A stretch of 64,000 bases of DNA from Fimbriimonadia bacterium. GTDB lineage: Bacteria > Armatimonadota > Fimbriimonadia > Fimbriimonadales > GBS-DC. Numbering within the stretch: position 1 is the stretch's first letter; the number at the start of each line of letters is the position of its first letter. Positions 24,375 through 33,468 of the stretch are shown piece after piece. Where the stretch lies: the NCBI GenBank assembly GCA_026129765.1, contig JAHCHP010000016.1:27702-91701 (forward strand), in the 5' to 3' direction. A program made the position numbers and the translations under genes. The notes beneath the pieces were generated by a model that was not told where the DNA came from, did not search any database, and saw only the letters and a list, made by a program, of their open reading frames with translations.

Positions 24375-26444
24375 CTACCGCCCCTTTAAACGTGAGCGTC
24401 GCGAATACATCGAGCCGTGCGTTTTGCGAGCCGATTGAACCATCTCAGGATAGGGCGTATCAGTGATGGTCACAAAACCGATATTATAGTTCTCGCCATC
24501 AAACCATCGACCGGTCAGCGGTTGATCCACATATTGGAACCAATGGCAGCCGATCATTTGCGGGTGGTCTAACACGGAATGAAGATACTGCTCGTACATG
24601 CGAGCGCGCTCTCGCTGGTTTTCCGCCGCCACCAAACCGGTATGAAACATCCCCCGATCCAGCGCGCCAAAATGAAACTCGCCGATGATCACCGGCTTGT
24701 CCAAGCGGCTTAGGAACCCATAGGCGGCATGGTCGACTTTGGGCGCGTAGATGTTGAAGCTAAGCACATCGCACACTTTGGCGCATGCCTCTACCGCATC
24801 GAGCGAGTACCACGCGAATCGACACCCCAAGTAGAGATGATTTGGCGCAAGGGACCTCAAAACATCGCGAATCGTCTCAAAATAACGCAACGCGAACGCA
24901 TGCACAAACGCGCCCATATCTTGCGGGCGAGCAGCCGTCGGATTGGGCGGCAGGGACACGGGAGCATCCAAATCATGCCACCTGTGGAATTCGGTTCCCC
25001 ACGCCTCATTCAACTTATGAACGTCGTCATACTTCTTTCGCAGCTGCTCTAAAAACGCTCGTTTGGCGGGCGATTCGTCAGCGTTTGCGCCCAACGCGCC
25101 ATACGCCAATCCATACCTGCCCCCCTCTTCGCCTGCGCCTGCCCAACTCAGTTCATTATCCACAAAAAAACCTAAGCACCACGGGTCCTCTTTCACTCGA
25201 TTTGCCACCGACTCCAAACTCCGGCGGACACTCTGCGCAAACGCGGGGTCATAGGGATCATGCATTTTGCCCCAATAGTCTGAGCCGCTGCTGATCCGCT
25301 TATGGTCGCCCTGCACATGCGCCGTCGCGACATAAGGCACTTGTCCATTCTGATAGAAATCCCAACTGGACCAGTTGCCTATCGTATTAAAGCCCCAAGA
25401 ACGCAGCCGCTTGAGTGTATGTTCACGCCAAAGTTCGGAATACGATTTGCCATATTTTCGTTCTAAATTGGCGGCATAGAAATTGAACGCTTTCCCTTCT
25501 TTGATCGGTCCCATATGCGCGCCCGATAGATGGGCGAAATGGCGCGATAAGGGATCGCCCTCCGCAGGCAGCGATTGGAACATCGTTCCCCGCTTTTCGA
25601 TAAAAGTAGCCTCCCCCATACCCACACAATCGATGCCCGCCGAAAAGAAGGGCTGCCCATCGGGCGTAATCAGCCACCAAACCCCGTTGATTTTCTCTAC
25701 CCGAAACCAGCCGGTCGGATTGCGCTTCGGTCCTGATTTCCATCCGCCATAGCGATCCATATCGGGCAGACTGGGCGAACGCGCCAATTCGCGTTTTTCT
25801 GCTGAAAGGTGTTTGCGCATGGCTTCTTCGTTCGCCATTTTGCCTGACCATTTCCCCCGGCTGTATTGCCCCAATGAGTCCACGATCCCATGAAAGGTTT
25901 GGTCGTAATGAATGAGGCGAATGTTATCCACAATCAGCGTTTTCAGCGCGTTCTGCCGCGCCATAAAAATCTGAAAAGCTACGATATGATGGAGGTTGAT
26001 TTTGCCCTCGTTGCTGGTTCCAATAAGGGTATAACCTCGAATACCAGGCAACCCGCGCATGCCGTAATCCATGGGATTGTGGGCTAAGGGGAAGAGGTAA
26101 GAGACTCGTTTCTTGGGGGGCGCGGACCCGCTGCCTTGACGACAGAAACGAGAACCGTCTGCGCGAGGATCATCATCCACCCGAACGCCAAACGCGACCG
26201 GTTCAGAGGTGGGATTGGTGAGATCAAACGCCAACGCGGCATAACGGCTCCAATTCCATGCCTCCTCCGCCCGAAACATCAGATTGGGCCAATCCACATC
26301 CGGCAGAAATTCCACCTTCAAAGCGCGTTTGCCCTGAGATACGCCCTGAGTCACCCTATGCAAGCGCGTATGATTGGCGGTGGCTTGCGCCAACGATTCG
26401 GGAGTCTCAAAGGAGTAGAGCAATTGGTCTTGGGGCGTTTGCAT
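24375..26444 (-). CDS. GH50-like (agarase-like) glycoside hydrolase
   Basis: 689 residues with no clear signal peptide. An N-terminal beta-sandwich (about 1-170) is followed by a TIM-barrel region. FFVDNELSW near residue 430 is the likely acid/base Glu. IIGEFHFGALDRGMFHTG near 595 is the likely nucleophile Glu. These match the layout of GH50 beta-agarases and relatives within the GH-A superfamily. YPEMVQSA near the C-terminus is also typical of the family. Agar as a substrate is doubtful in a non-marine setting; another beta-galactan is possible. It is divergent from the lipoprotein-MFS pair. Confidence 0.68.
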   Translation of the reverse strand: MQTPQDQLLYSFETPESLAQATANHTRLHRVTQGVSQGKRALKVEFLPDVDWPNLMFRAEEAWNWSRYAALAFDLTNPTSEPVAFGVRVDDDPRADGSRFCRQGSGSAPPKKRVSYLFPLAHNPMDYGMRGLPGIRGYTLIGTSNEGKINLHHIVAFQIFMARQNALKTLIVDNIRLIHYDQTFHGIVDSLGQYSRGKWSGKMANEEAMRKHLSAEKRELARSPSLPDMDRYGGWKSGPKRNPTGWFRVEKINGVWWLITPDGQPFFSAGIDCVGMGEATFIEKRGTMFQSLPAEGDPLSRHFAHLSGAHMGPIKEGKAFNFYAANLERKYGKSYSELWREHTLKRLRSWGFNTIGNWSSWDFYQNGQVPYVATAHVQGDHKRISSGSDYWGKMHDPYDPAFAQSVRRSLESVANRVKEDPWCLGFFVDNELSWAGAGEEGGRYGLAYGALGANADESPAKRAFLEQLRKKYDDVHKLNEAWGTEFHRWHDLDAPVSLPPNPTAARPQDMGAFVHAFALRYFETIRDVLRSLAPNHLYLGCRFAWYSLDAVEACAKVCDVLSFNIYAPKVDHAAYGFLSRLDKPVIIGEFHFGALDRGMFHTGLVAAENQRERARMYEQYLHSVLDHPQMIGCHWFQYVDQPLTGRWFDGENYNIGFVTITDTPYPEMVQSARKTHGSMYSRRSRLKGR

Positions 26445-26498
26445 ACCATGTTCTTTTGCGCTTCAGACCGCAATTTCCTGCATAATCTCATGGCTCAG

Positions 26499-26505
26499 GT
26501 ACAAT
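26499..26505 (+). promoter_or_regulatory. -10 element 7 nt before a GTG start (leaderless)
   Basis: GGTACAAT (26498-26505) is followed by 7 nt and then GTG 26513. This placement is why GTG is preferred over TTG 26507. Confidence 0.45.
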
Positions 26506-26512
26506 TTTGCTT

Positions 26513-27211
26513 GTGCGTGGTTTGCAAAAGTGGGGATGGGTCCTGGGGTTGTTGGCGATAAGCGGGTGCGCGAAGTTCCCGGACAATCCCGGCACTCAAG
26601 GTGTGCGCAGGTTCGTGATCGAAATTCGTCTATCAGGGCGCGTAAAACAGAATTATGTCTACTTCGCGTTGTTCAACTTTGCCAACGATGCGACTGGACA
26701 GGCAGGTCCGATTCCTGTTGTCGCGCCGCCCTGGGGCAATGGCTTCGCGGCGGGCGCGTTCACGCATTTCATGCGGTTCGATTCGTTCCAGCCGCAGGGC
26801 GGTTATGGACTGTACCGCGTTACGCCCGGAACCAGCTTGACGGTCTTCCAATATATCGGCGCGCCGGTCGTATTCCAACCGGTCGATACCAACAGTACCA
26901 CCCTGCGCTTTGAATTTGACCTGACCCAGTTTATCCCGAACCCAGACGACGCTCGCGCTCAACAAGCAGTCCAGATCAACTTCATTGCCACCGACCGGAT
27001 TCCCATTGACCCCACCGACCCGACCCCTAAATTCTGGGATGCCTTAGGCGACAGTCGGCTGCCCAGCGAAATCAACCGGTTCTTAAACATCCAACGCATC
27101 GACCAAAACCGCATTTACCGGAACGCGGACACCAACTTGGAGCCGGAAGGCGACGCGCGAGACCCTGATTTAGACATTATCGATTGGCGGGTTGAGGTTC
27201 GAACCCTATGA
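26513..27211 (+). CDS. Predicted lipoprotein of unknown function
   Basis: About 232 residues with a lipoprotein signal peptide: a short basic start, a hydrophobic stretch, and the lipobox LAISGC at about residues 14-19. The mature part is beta-rich with no recognised family. Near the C-terminus lies an acidic, Asp-rich segment. GTG 26513 is preferred; TTG 26507 is the in-frame alternative and adds two residues. The stop overlaps the ATG of the MFS-HEAT gene by 4 nt, so the two are translated together and may act together at the envelope. Confidence 0.6.
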   Translation: MRGLQKWGWVLGLLAISGCAKFPDNPGTQGVRRFVIEIRLSGRVKQNYVYFALFNFANDATGQAGPIPVVAPPWGNGFAAGAFTHFMRFDSFQPQGGYGLYRVTPGTSLTVFQYIGAPVVFQPVDTNSTTLRFEFDLTQFIPNPDDARAQQAVQINFIATDRIPIDPTDPTPKFWDALGDSRLPSEINRFLNIQRIDQNRIYRNADTNLEPEGDARDPDLDIIDWRVEVRTL

Positions 27212-29586
27212 CAGAGACCAGCAAGCCGCTCAGCCGTTTGGAGATTATGCGCGGGCTGAAATGGGCGGACCGCGACGCGATTTTCGTTACGGTTTACCTC
27301 GCTCTAACCGGCGGAGCATTCCAAACCGGCTTTGCGCGTCACTTGGGCGCAAACGATCTCTGGCTGGGTATTATGGCGGCGGTTCCCGCGATTGCAGGCG
27401 GTCTCCAAATTTTGGCAGCGTATGCGGGAGAGCAAACAAACAACCGTAAAAAGCTGGTTATTCAGTCCGCGCTGCTATCGCGTTTGCCTTGGCTGTTGAT
27501 CGCGTTTCTGCCCTTGCTCAGCCCAAACATGCCCCGGCTGCCTGTGTTCATCTTGCTGTTGACGCTCTCCGCCATCTTGGGTTCCTTTGCGGGTCCCGCG
27601 TTCCTGGCTTGGTTAAGCGATTTGGTTCCCGCAGACCATCGCGGACGCTATTTTGGCAGGCGCAATATGCTGCTGGGATTAGTGGCAGCCGCCACTGCGC
27701 TACCGCCCGCCATCTTCTTGGATCAAGCCGTTAAATACCAGCGTTTTCCGGTTCCTGTCGCGTTCGCCGCGCTGTTTGGTTTGGGATTTGTTTTCTTGGT
27801 CTTATCCCTCTTTGCTTTGACCAGGATGCCGGATGCGCCCCGCGAACGCTCCGAACGCGCTGAGGGCTGGCAAGGTTTCCTCCAGTTCTACAGGGAGCCG
27901 TTCCAAAATAAGAACTTCCGACGCCTGTTGACCTTCACCACGTTTTGGACCTTTGGGCAGCTCTTTGCGGGTCAGTTTTTCACGGTCTATATGTTGGAGA
28001 TTATGGAGTTCCCTTACCTGCTGATCCAGATGACCGCCTTCGTCGCCTCACTGTTCAGCAGCTTAGCCATGCCATTTTGGGGCTACCTCTCCGATAAATT
28101 TGGCAACCGCCCGTTGCTCACCATTGCCGGAACCTGTGTCGTCTTTATTCCGTTCCTCTGGATGTTGACCTCGCCGGACCGCTACCATCTGAGCATCGCG
28201 ATCATTATGTTCATCCAGGTCTTGGCTGGGTTCCTGTGGGCAGGGGTGGGTCTCAGTCAATTCAATATGTCGCTCAGCATCGCGCCGCCCGCGCAAAGAA
28301 CGGTTTATATGGGCGCGATTGCTGCCATTGGCGCGCTGATTGGCGGGTTGGCGCCATTGACCAGCGGATTCTTTATGGAGATGATGAAACCGCATGTGCC
28401 AGACCCCACACGGTTCTTTGTCTTGTTCGGAACCGCCGCCGCGCTTCGCGGTTTTGCGATGCTGTGGCTTCGAGGCGTGCATGATCCCCAAGCGGCAGGA
28501 ACCAGCTATGTGTTGTCGCAGCTGCGATCTTCGGCGCGTCCGCAAGGTTGGATGGCGATGCGCCGTCTGAAGCGCGGAACGGACGAAGCGAGCCGCTTAA
28601 ACGCCGTTCGAACGCTGGCACAGACCCGCGCGCCTTTGGCGGTGGAAGATTTGAGCCGCGCGCTGCATGATCCCAGCCCCGAAGTGAGACGGCAGGCAGC
28701 CGCCGCGTTGGGCGAAATTGGCGATCCGCGCGCCGTGCCGGTTCTGATTGAAGCGATGGAGGACCCTGCCAGCGACCTGCGCTTAGAAACCATAGAAGCC
28801 TTGGGCAAAATCGGCAGCTCGGATTCTATCGCGCCCCTGATCCGCCAATTGGGACATGCGCGTTCAGATATCCGCCTGAGCGCGATTCATGCCTTACGCC
28901 TCATTGCCGACCCCGCGAGCCTGCCCGCACTCCGGGACCGTTTGGGCGAAACCGACAATCCCGCAGAACAGGCGCGCCTGTTGGAAGCCATCACCGAAAT
29001 CTTGCCCTCGGTCAGCGAGACACTGGTCGCAGACCTGCATGCGACGGAGCAGATTTTGATGGATTGTCTCTCGTCCTCTGATGCGGAGGTGCGCTCGGAT
29101 GCGGCGGAGGGCATCGCGCGCCTGCCTATCAATCATACGCTCGCGCCGATTTTGCGTTTGAAATGGGAAGAAGAAGCGGATGAAGCCGCCTTGGCGGCAG
29201 TATCGAAGGCGTTAGCGCGCCATGGCGAAGCGCAAGATACAGCGGTTCTGCTACGACGCTTAAGCCTTTGCAAGTCGCCTCGCGCCCGCCAGCAGATTGC
29301 GCTGTCGGTTGCGCAGTTGGGGGGGTGGGCAGACCGGCTCTATCCGCTGTTGACCGCAGACGAGTTGACGCGCGACCGGATGATCGAGCGTATTCTTCAG
29401 GCGCGAATCCGCCAGCAGCCTGCTTCCAGCGAGATTTTAAGCGCATATGCCGCAAGCCGCTATGAGCAGGCGTTGCAGACGCTGACAGACACCCTACCGG
29501 ATCAGCCGTTTTTGGAGGCTCTCCGCGCATCGCCCGCCGGTTTGGAAACGTGGCTGCTGGCTATTGCCAGCCTGGATAAACCTTGA
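27208..29586 (+). CDS. MFS-type transporter fused to C-terminal HEAT repeats
   Basis: 792 residues. Residues 1-430 form a major-facilitator-type membrane domain of about twelve helices, with the loop DHRGRYFGRRN resembling the MFS signature between helices 2/3 or 4/5. Residues about 440-780 are soluble HEAT/PBS-lyase-type repeats; examples are SPEVRRQAAAALGEIGDPRAV and SDLRLETIEALGKIGSSDSI. The soluble part should lie in the cytoplasm and bind a partner or gate transport. Substrate unknown. It overlaps the preceding lipoprotein gene by 4 nt. Confidence 0.8.
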   Translation: MTETSKPLSRLEIMRGLKWADRDAIFVTVYLALTGGAFQTGFARHLGANDLWLGIMAAVPAIAGGLQILAAYAGEQTNNRKKLVIQSALLSRLPWLLIAFLPLLSPNMPRLPVFILLLTLSAILGSFAGPAFLAWLSDLVPADHRGRYFGRRNMLLGLVAAATALPPAIFLDQAVKYQRFPVPVAFAALFGLGFVFLVLSLFALTRMPDAPRERSERAEGWQGFLQFYREPFQNKNFRRLLTFTTFWTFGQLFAGQFFTVYMLEIMEFPYLLIQMTAFVASLFSSLAMPFWGYLSDKFGNRPLLTIAGTCVVFIPFLWMLTSPDRYHLSIAIIMFIQVLAGFLWAGVGLSQFNMSLSIAPPAQRTVYMGAIAAIGALIGGLAPLTSGFFMEMMKPHVPDPTRFFVLFGTAAALRGFAMLWLRGVHDPQAAGTSYVLSQLRSSARPQGWMAMRRLKRGTDEASRLNAVRTLAQTRAPLAVEDLSRALHDPSPEVRRQAAAALGEIGDPRAVPVLIEAMEDPASDLRLETIEALGKIGSSDSIAPLIRQLGHARSDIRLSAIHALRLIADPASLPALRDRLGETDNPAEQARLLEAITEILPSVSETLVADLHATEQILMDCLSSSDAEVRSDAAEGIARLPINHTLAPILRLKWEEEADEAALAAVSKALARHGEAQDTAVLLRRLSLCKSPRARQQIALSVAQLGGWADRLYPLLTADELTRDRMIERILQARIRQQPASSEILSAYAASRYEQALQTLTDTLPDQPFLEALRASPAGLETWLLAIASLDKP

Positions 29587-29590
29587 GCGT

Positions 29591-29833
29591 TTATTCGTCG
29601 TCTACGCCCAACATCTGGGTGTAGGCGATCTGGTCAGGATGAACGTGTACGATCCCGCGCGCGCCTAATTCATTCGCGCCCGAACGACGCACAAAACAGA
29701 CGCCCGGCAGTTTTTGCAAGTTGTCGTTCTCGTTCAGATTTTTCATGACTTGTTCTGCTTCTTCGCGCGAATTGACTGGGCAGTCCACTTCTAAACCATT
29801 TGTAAGACCAATTAACAATGTTACTCGTGCCAT
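29591..29833 (-). CDS. Small conserved-looking protein of unknown function
   Basis: 80 residues, MARVTLLIGLTN to MLGVDDE, mixed alpha/beta in appearance, with no signal peptide or membrane segment. GGAGGTAAT lies upstream of the ATG, and a promoter-like TTGACT-N19-TATACT lies at 29893-29923. The good ribosome site and codon use support a real gene, but I recognise no family. Confidence 0.55.
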   Translation of the reverse strand: MARVTLLIGLTNGLEVDCPVNSREEAEQVMKNLNENDNLQKLPGVCFVRRSGANELGARGIVHVHPDQIAYTQMLGVDDE

Positions 29834-29892
29834 GATTGCAATTACCTCCCCATCAATACCTGTTTACGAACCACGTCTGCGCAGTTCAGAAT

Positions 29893-29923
29893 AGTATAGC
29901 CGTTTTCTTGAGCGAAAAGTCAA
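29893..29923 (-). promoter_or_regulatory. Promoter of the 80-residue protein gene
   Basis: On the minus strand TTGACT (29923-29918), 19 nt, then TATACT (29898-29893). Confidence 0.45.
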
Positions 29924-29978
29924 GTGCATTGCTGGTGTAACGGCTATCAGAGCAGAGTCGGGTTTCCCTCAGACGACC

Positions 29979-30293
29979 TCACTTCCAATTTTCGGCAAAC
30001 ACGCGGATTTCCTGTATCAAAGCTAAGAACTGTTTTCCTCTATCGGTCAATTGATACTCAACTCTTGGCGGCACTTCAGGAAAGTTCAATTTGGTAAGGA
30101 CCCCAAATCTTTCTAATTTCTTGATCCTTTCATTCAGTACCTTGGTGGTCAAACCCGGCAATTCACGCTCCAATCGTCCTGGACGATTAACTCCCCTCGT
30201 AATGGCATCTAAAATGAGCAATGTCCACTTACATTTCAGGATCTCTGAAACTGCCTCATAAGCCTCTCTATTCGATTCGCGTAAATGCTCCAT
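29979..30293 (-). CDS. HxlR-family winged-helix transcriptional regulator
   Basis: 104 residues with the HxlR pattern: KCKWTLLILDAI at the first helix, the recognition helix region RELPGLTTKVLNERIKKLE, and the wing LTKLNFPEVPPRVEYQLTDRG. These regulators often sense reactive electrophiles, redox change or nitric oxide. There is no cysteine in the usual N-terminal sensing position except Cys near residue 20 (LKCKW). It is divergently transcribed from the protoglobin gene, with 114 nt between, so that gene is the most likely target. Confidence 0.85.
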   Translation of the reverse strand: MEHLRESNREAYEAVSEILKCKWTLLILDAITRGVNRPGRLERELPGLTTKVLNERIKKLERFGVLTKLNFPEVPPRVEYQLTDRGKQFLALIQEIRVFAENWK

Positions 30294-30358
30294 ACTCTAA
30301 ATTTTACCATCGAGACAAATCTTTCCTAAATAACAGTGAGGCACTTTTTGGTAACCTC

Positions 30359-30388
30359 TTGCAATAACCCGTATTGGTAGAGTATGCT
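30359..30388 (+). promoter_or_regulatory. Promoter of the protoglobin gene
   Basis: TTGCAA (30359-30364), 18 nt, TATGCT (30383-30388). A TAGGAGA ribosome site follows before ATG 30408. Confidence 0.5.
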
Positions 30389-30407
30389 TGTATTAGGAGA
30401 AAAAATC

Positions 30408-31004
30408 ATGGCAAATCAGAACAAAATCCCCGGCTATAGCTATGGCACATCGGACGTTCCGAGAGCTCCATTAAGCATGTCCGATTTAGATCTGCTCAAA
30501 AAAACGGTATTGCTGAGCGAAGAAGATGTGAAGGCGTTACGTATGTCGCGTGATGTGTTGGAAGACCAGGTTGAAGAGATTTTGGACGTTTGGTATGGCT
30601 TCGTCGGCTCCAATGAGCACCTATTAATTTCGTTTAGCAGTCGAAAGGACAACAAACCTATCGGCGACTATCTTCAAGCGGTTCGGAAGCGTTTTGGTCA
30701 ATGGATCTTAGATACGGCATCTGCCAACTATGACCAAAAATGGCTGGATTATCAATTTGAAATTGGACGCAGACATCATCGTCAAAAGAAGAATAAAACA
30801 GATGGTGTGGATGCAACGGACCACATCCCTTTCCGTTACATAATCGCATTGGTCATTCCCATCACCCTCACTCTGAAACCGTTTCTTGCCAATAAAGGGC
30901 ATCGTCCTGAAGAGGTTGAAAAAATGCACACTGCATGGTTAAAGTCTGTTACGCTTCAAACCATTCTTTGGAGCTATCCCTATGTCAACTCAGGCGATTT
31001 TTAG
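30408..31004 (+). CDS. Protoglobin (single-domain globin-coupled-sensor-type globin)
   Basis: 198 residues matching stand-alone protoglobins: the N-terminal IPGYSYG, the B-E helices (VEEILDVWYGFVGSNEHLL), and the proximal His region EIGRRHHRQKKN near residue 120. A long C-terminal helix bundle region ends the protein without any output domain. Protoglobins bind O2, CO and NO at a heavily buried heme. ATG 30408 fits AGGAG upstream; an earlier ATG at 30384 lies within the promoter. Divergence from an HxlR regulator suggests control by NO, oxygen or redox stress. Confidence 0.85.
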   Translation: MANQNKIPGYSYGTSDVPRAPLSMSDLDLLKKTVLLSEEDVKALRMSRDVLEDQVEEILDVWYGFVGSNEHLLISFSSRKDNKPIGDYLQAVRKRFGQWILDTASANYDQKWLDYQFEIGRRHHRQKKNKTDGVDATDHIPFRYIIALVIPITLTLKPFLANKGHRPEEVEKMHTAWLKSVTLQTILWSYPYVNSGDF

Positions 31005-31031
31005 CTAAAGCGCTTAGAGGGGTTGGCATCT

Positions 31032-32162
31032 CTAAACAACACTGGATGACAACTCCTCAAACAATTGTGCGTAGCGTTGAAGCATGCCCTCCAGCGAATA
31101 CTCTTGGATCGCTCGTTGGCGCGCGGTTTCGCCCATGCGCTGTCGCAAAGCAGAATCTCTGAGGAGTTGGAGCAGGTTCTGCGTGAGCGGTTCCGCCTCG
31201 CCCGCCTGCGAAAAGAAGCCAGTTTCTCCCTGTAAAATCACATCTCGCACGCCCCCGACATCGGTCGCGACTGCAGGCGCGCCGCAAGCGTTCGCTTCCA
31301 GAATCGTCAAGGGCATCGCCTCCGAGTGCGAGGTGAGCAGCAAGAGATCAAACCTTTGGTGCCATGCCGCCGGGTCCGATGTCGCGCCGGGCAGCGTAAA
31401 ATGAGCCTGCAGACCACGCCGTTCGATTTCTGCCAAAGTCGGTTCCCGTTCTGAGCCGTCGCCCACGATCACAAAATGCGCCTTCTCACCCGCAGCCAAT
31501 ACGCGGCTCGCCACCTCCACGAAGAGCGGCAGGTTCTTAACGGGCTTCAGATGCGCGATTAAGCCGACCACTGGGCAGTCGGCGGGTAATCCCGCCTCTG
31601 CGCGCGCCTGCAACCGGTCTTTGGAAGGGTGGAACCGCGACAAGTTAATACCGTTGGGAATAATCTGGAACTTCTCAGGCGGGCAGCGCGTGATGCCCTC
31701 CCAATAGTGCTGGTGAGACGGCGACAGCGCGATCAAGCGATCGGCAGAGGGCGCGGCAAAACGGGTTGCGACACCCACGCTTTTCTTCTGCAATCGCGTC
31801 GTGTGGAACCCGATGACCAAGCGCGGAGCCAACCTCAACTTCCGGAGCGCGCCGCTCCAAAAACAAGCCAGCGCATTCTCGGTCGTGAAAATGATATGAG
31901 GCTTATCCTGCTTCGCCAATTTTCGCAAGCGGGCAAACAGCCATGGGTCCGAACGCGACTTCGCCAAACGGGTATGGGTCCGAATACCCTTTTCCGCCAG
32001 TTCCTCTCCAAACGCGCCCGGCTCATAGAGCCAGACCGAAATCGGCTCGAAGCGGTCTTCCGGCAAGTGGGTCATAATCTGCGCGATGACCCGCTCCGCG
32101 CCGCCGATGTTATCCAGCGCGGTTCTGACAAACCAGATGCGTATCCGTTCTTGATGGTTCAT
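31032..32162 (-). CDS. Glycosyltransferase, GT4 type
   Basis: 376 residues of the GT-B fold. Marks are the N-terminal RTALDNIGGAERVIAQIM, the donor-site region GLIAHLKPVKNLPLFVEVA, and the EX7E motif in HSEAMPLTILEANACGAPAVATDVGG. It would transfer a sugar from a nucleotide donor onto a growing glycan at the cytoplasmic membrane face. Its ATG at 32162 overlaps the stop of the upstream glycosyltransferase by 4 nt. Longer readings upstream are shadows of that gene. Confidence 0.88.
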   Translation of the reverse strand: MNHQERIRIWFVRTALDNIGGAERVIAQIMTHLPEDRFEPISVWLYEPGAFGEELAEKGIRTHTRLAKSRSDPWLFARLRKLAKQDKPHIIFTTENALACFWSGALRKLRLAPRLVIGFHTTRLQKKSVGVATRFAAPSADRLIALSPSHQHYWEGITRCPPEKFQIIPNGINLSRFHPSKDRLQARAEAGLPADCPVVGLIAHLKPVKNLPLFVEVASRVLAAGEKAHFVIVGDGSEREPTLAEIERRGLQAHFTLPGATSDPAAWHQRFDLLLLTSHSEAMPLTILEANACGAPAVATDVGGVRDVILQGETGFFSQAGEAEPLTQNLLQLLRDSALRQRMGETARQRAIQEYSLEGMLQRYAQLFEELSSSVV

Positions 32163-33388
32163 TTTGAAAGAAGGGCTGCTTTTCGCGCCTGAAGCGATTC
32201 CAAGAACTGTTTCGGCTCTTTGGAAACGATCTCCGGCGAATAATGGTCTCGAATAAACTGCTGTCCCGCGCGCTGCATATGGGTCCAATGCGCCTCATCG
32301 GTTAAGACCTTCGCCACGCCCTTCGCAAAGGCTTCCGGCTCGTCCGCGACCCAAACGCCGTCGTTCTCCAAACCCTGCGCGCCGATCTGGGTCGAAACAC
32401 AGGGCATGCCGACACTCAGCATATCTAAAATTTTGATTCGGATTCCGCCCCCAATCAGCAGCGGGATAATGCAGGCGCGGGACTTCTGCAAAGCGGGTGT
32501 TAAATCCTCCAAGAAGCCTTCCACCTGGATATTGCGCGTCCCATGCAAAGCGCGTATCGAAGCGGGCGGGTCAGCGCCAATAATTCGCCATTGCGCGTTG
32601 GGGACCTTCGCCAACACGCGGTCCCAAACCTGCTCCGCAAACCAGAGCGTGCCGTGGGTGCGAGTCTCTTCCAAGCGTCCTAAACTGATGACGGTTGGGT
32701 CTGCCTGCGCGAAGGTCGTGACGGGCGGCTCCGCCACTTCCATCGGTCGCCGGAAAATATGGATTGGGGTTTTCACGCCATCCGACTGCAGAATCTCCCG
32801 GTCCCGCTCCGATAGGGCGATCACGCCATCCATCCGGTTCAAAATGTTCGTTTCAAACTGCCGGAGACGCTGGGTCTCGCGCGCGGCTGCCCATCGCTGC
32901 AAACGACTGCTTGAACTCTCGGCATAGCGCGCAAAGATCTCCCACTCCACATTCGCTTCGGTACAGACCTTGATGGCAGAATGATCCCGCGCCAGTTCCC
33001 AATAGCGAGTCGTCGCCAGATGATTGTAATGCAGCACATCGTATTCGTTCTCGCCCAGCCAGCGCTGGTAAAGCTCGATCATGGCAGGCTGCCAAAACTT
33101 CTGCACGCGAAACGGGTAAGGGGTCATCATGGCGCGCGCGAACTGGAGCAACTGCTTGGAGCGATGGCGGTTGAATTTGAGGGGCATCGGCACACATTCT
33201 ATTTTGCGGCAGATGGATTTTAGATGCTCTTTCAAGCGGTGAGGGACCTCGGTTTCGGTCTGGTCGTAGAAGGTGAGCAAATCGACTTGCGCAAATTGGG
33301 AATAGACCCGCAACTCGTCCAGACCTCGCCTCTGCCCCCCTGAAACCGGCGGATAGGGGTTGGAAGCGGTGATAAACAGCACCCTCAT
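32159..33388 (-). CDS. Glycosyltransferase, GT4-like
   Basis: 409 residues of the GT-B fold. It begins VLFITASNPYPPVSGGQRRGL, the nucleotide-sugar glycosyltransferase N-terminal glycine loop. The donor half has VISLGRLEETRTHGTLWFAEQVW and a GGGIRIKILDMLSVGMPCVST segment typical of this subgroup. It forms an operon with the next glycosyltransferase. The start ATG lies 6 nt after GGTATAAT with no ribosome site, suggesting a leaderless transcript. Likely role: surface polysaccharide assembly, together with the Wzy-like protein at 37.9-40 kb. Confidence 0.85.
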   Translation of the reverse strand: MRVLFITASNPYPPVSGGQRRGLDELRVYSQFAQVDLLTFYDQTETEVPHRLKEHLKSICRKIECVPMPLKFNRHRSKQLLQFARAMMTPYPFRVQKFWQPAMIELYQRWLGENEYDVLHYNHLATTRYWELARDHSAIKVCTEANVEWEIFARYAESSSSRLQRWAAARETQRLRQFETNILNRMDGVIALSERDREILQSDGVKTPIHIFRRPMEVAEPPVTTFAQADPTVISLGRLEETRTHGTLWFAEQVWDRVLAKVPNAQWRIIGADPPASIRALHGTRNIQVEGFLEDLTPALQKSRACIIPLLIGGGIRIKILDMLSVGMPCVSTQIGAQGLENDGVWVADEPEAFAKGVAKVLTDEAHWTHMQRAGQQFIRDHYSPEIVSKEPKQFLESLQARKAALLSK

Positions 33389-33394
33389 ACCGCA

Positions 33395-33402
33395 ATTATA
33401 CC
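33395..33402 (-). promoter_or_regulatory. -10 element 6 nt before a start codon (leaderless)
   Basis: GGTATAAT on the minus strand; the ATG at 33388 follows after 6 nt. Confidence 0.55.
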
Positions 33403-33431
33403 TCGACCCGCCTCCGATTTCCCAGAAAAAC

Positions 33432-33461
33432 TTGACTTCCTTCCCACAAAACCTTCATAAT
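33432..33461 (+). promoter_or_regulatory. Promoter of the osmoprotectant transporter, leaderless
   Basis: TTGACT (33432-33437), 18 nt, CATAAT (33456-33461), then 7 nt to ATG 33469. Both hexamers are good, and the geometry puts the transcript start at the ATG. Confidence 0.6.
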
Positions 33462-33468
33462 AATAGCC

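Noticed and set aside
27192..27205. GGTTCGAACC, resembling a tRNA T-loop
   Set aside because: It lies in the end of the lipoprotein gene, and no cloverleaf or acceptor stem surrounds it.
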